DNA of 8,771 nt from Yinghuangia elevatio (GTDB lineage: Bacteria > Actinomycetota > Actinomycetes > Streptomycetales > Streptomycetaceae): the NCBI RefSeq assembly GCF_040649515.1, contig NZ_JBEZFP010000225.1, positions 1 to 8,771 of the forward strand. The letters are read 5' to 3'. A program made the translations under genes and the position numbers. Below are positions 7,818-8,771 of this stretch, piece after piece. Positions within the stretch are counted from its first letter, which is position 1. Every line of letters starts with the position of its first letter. A model generated the notes under the pieces. The model was not told where the DNA came from. It saw nothing but the letters and a program-made list of their open reading frames with translations, and made no database searches.

Positions 7818-8471
7818 ATGAGTACGTTGCCGACGCGCCACATTGTGTGGGACTGGAACAGCACGCTGTTCCACGACATCGACGCGGTCATCGCTGCGAC
7901 CAACGACTCCTTCGCCGCGTACGGCCTCCCGCCGATCACGCTGGAGCGCTACCGCGACCTCTACTGCGTCCCGGTCCCGAAGTTCTACGAGAAGCTCACC
8001 GGCCGCATCCCCGCGCCCGACGAGTGGGCGCTGCTGGACGCGACGTTTCAGAAGTCGTACGCCCTGCACGTCACCTCCTGCACGCTCACTCCCGGCGTGG
8101 ACGTGCTCCTCGACGGCTGGCGCAACGCCGGGCGCACCCAGTCGCTGCTGTCGCTGACCGCGCACGAGGACCTCATGCCGTTCGTCAGCAGGTTCGGCAT
8201 CGACGGGCACTTCCTGCGGGTCGACGGCCGCATCGGCCCACCCGGCGGCGGAAAGGCCGAGCACCTCGCCCGGCACCTGGAAGCGCTCGCGATCGACCCC
8301 ACGACCGTGGTGGTGATCGGCGACGCCGCGGACGACGCCCACGCCGCGCGCGAGGTCGGCGCCTCGGCCGTGCTCTACACCGGCGGCTCGCATGCCCGGG
8401 CCAGCCTGGAGCCGGCCGGCGTACCCGTCGTGGACACGCTCGAAGAAGCCGTCGCGCTCGCGGCGCAGTAA
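7818..8471 (+). CDS. HAD family hydrolase (phosphoglycolate phosphatase-like)
   Basis: The protein is 217 residues, a soluble haloacid dehalogenase-fold phosphatase with a helical cap after motif I. Motif I is VWDWNSTL with nucleophile D12; the usual second Asp is replaced by N14. Motif II is the Ser/Thr in LLSLTAHEDL (S112 or T114), motif III is K146 in GGGKAEH, and motif IV is GDAADD with D169, D172 and D173 binding Mg2+. The cap (about residues 20-85) carries ERYRDLYCVPVPKFYEKL. The substrate is unknown; a small phosphate ester is expected. ATG 7818 was chosen because the N-terminus then leads straight into the core strand. A GTG at 7803 would add five residues. The stop TAA overlaps a further ATG (8471). 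Confidence 0.88.
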   Translation: MSTLPTRHIVWDWNSTLFHDIDAVIAATNDSFAAYGLPPITLERYRDLYCVPVPKFYEKLTGRIPAPDEWALLDATFQKSYALHVTSCTLTPGVDVLLDGWRNAGRTQSLLSLTAHEDLMPFVSRFGIDGHFLRVDGRIGPPGGGKAEHLARHLEALAIDPTTVVVIGDAADDAHAAREVGASAVLYTGGSHARASLEPAGVPVVDTLEEAVALAAQ

Positions 8472-8487
8472 TGCGTCAAACCATCTG

Positions 8488-8506
8488 AAACGGGGCACCC
8501 CGTTTT
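8488..8506 (+). promoter_or_regulatory. Terminator-like hairpin or operator abutting the pruA start
   Basis: AAACGGGGCACCCCGTTT (8488-8505) is a near-perfect dyad with arms of eight around CA. As RNA it forms a 7-bp stem with a GCAC loop, ending in TTTT. It stops 3 nt before the pruA ATG and contains the only G-rich stretch that could act as a ribosome-binding site. It may terminate HAD transcripts, attenuate pruA, or be a repressor site. The first base after the stop of a five-codon ORF (8471-8487) begins the hairpin. Confidence 0.5.
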
Positions 8507-8508
8507 GC

Positions 8509-8771
8509 ATGGATGCAGTCACTCAGGTTCCTTCTCCGGTCAATGAGCCGGTTCGTTCGTATGCCCCTGGTAGCCCGGAGCGGGTGCGTTTGGAGGGGGA
8601 GTTGAGGCGTCAGGCGGCTGAGCGGGTGGAGTTGACGCAGACGGTTGGTGGGGTGCAGTCACTGGGTGGCGGTGACCGGGTGGATGTGGTGCAGCCGCAT
8701 CGGCATGCGGCGGTGTTGGGGACGTTCGCGTCTGCGACGCGGGAGGATGCGCGGGCTGCGGTGGTGGCGGC
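8509..8771 (+). CDS. pruA: L-glutamate gamma-semialdehyde (P5C) dehydrogenase PruA, N-terminal part
   Basis: Only the first 87 codons are inside the window; the gene runs off the right edge. The N-terminus MDAVTQVPSPVNEPVRSYAPG, then SPERVRLEGELRRQA and VDVVQPHRHAAVLGTFASAT, matches the start of actinobacterial PruA. That enzyme oxidises glutamate semialdehyde/P5C to glutamate with NAD+, the second step of proline breakdown. The catalytic Cys and the NAD-binding fold lie beyond the window. ATG 8509 is supported by this conserved N-terminus, yet no free Shine-Dalgarno lies before it. Third-position use is odd: 54 G, 24 T, 7 C and 2 A among 87 codons, with four TTG leucines and no CTC. The HAD gene just upstream uses C in 22 of its first 40 codons. 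No proline dehydrogenase gene is visible upstream. Confidence 0.92.
   Translation, partial: MDAVTQVPSPVNEPVRSYAPGSPERVRLEGELRRQAAERVELTQTVGGVQSLGGGDRVDVVQPHRHAAVLGTFASATREDARAAVVA

Overview
The window reads as chromosomal core sequence from a high-GC actinomycete, most likely of the Streptomycetaceae. The support is the very high GC with C/G-ending codons, GTG as well as ATG starts, a SecA that ends in a basic tail without a zinc finger, and actinobacterial families (Rv3235-type, DUF6912-type) beside secA. Streptomyces itself is possible. However, a short loop in SecA and the position of pruA next to this cluster differ from what I remember of S. coelicolor, so a sister genus is equally possible.

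Layout, left to right. Positions 1-233 are noncoding, with two strong hairpins that probably end a gene lying off the left edge. A LuxR/NarL-type response regulator follows (234-998, +). It converges on a YcaQ/AlkX-like DNA glycosylase (1036-2304, -), with one hairpin between the two. Upstream of the glycosylase are an apparently leaderless promoter carrying a LexA-type SOS box and a degenerate 14-bp tandem repeat. A GNAT acetyltransferase (2429-3001, -) is transcribed away from secA (3132-5897, +). A 44-bp perfect palindrome follows secA. Then come an Rv3235-family gene (6165-6947, -), a 336-bp divergent intergenic region rich in regulatory-looking structure, a DUF6912-like gene (7284-7775, +), a HAD hydrolase (7818-8471, +), and the first 87 codons of pruA (8509 to the edge, +).

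The genes do not form one pathway. SecA is the Sec-export motor, and the Rv3235 and DUF6912 families are conserved neighbours of unknown role. The glycosylase with its SOS box forms a plausible small DNA-crosslink repair unit under damage control. PruA is proline catabolism and differs sharply in codon use from everything to its left, which suggests a separate history or a separate expression regime.

I saw no mobile element, CRISPR array, tRNA or rRNA. I also saw no clearly new multi-gene system. The observations most worth testing are the SOS box on the glycosylase promoter, the sequestered ribosome-binding site ahead of the Rv3235-family gene, the 14-bp repeat array, and the hairpin plus mini-ORF directly in front of pruA.
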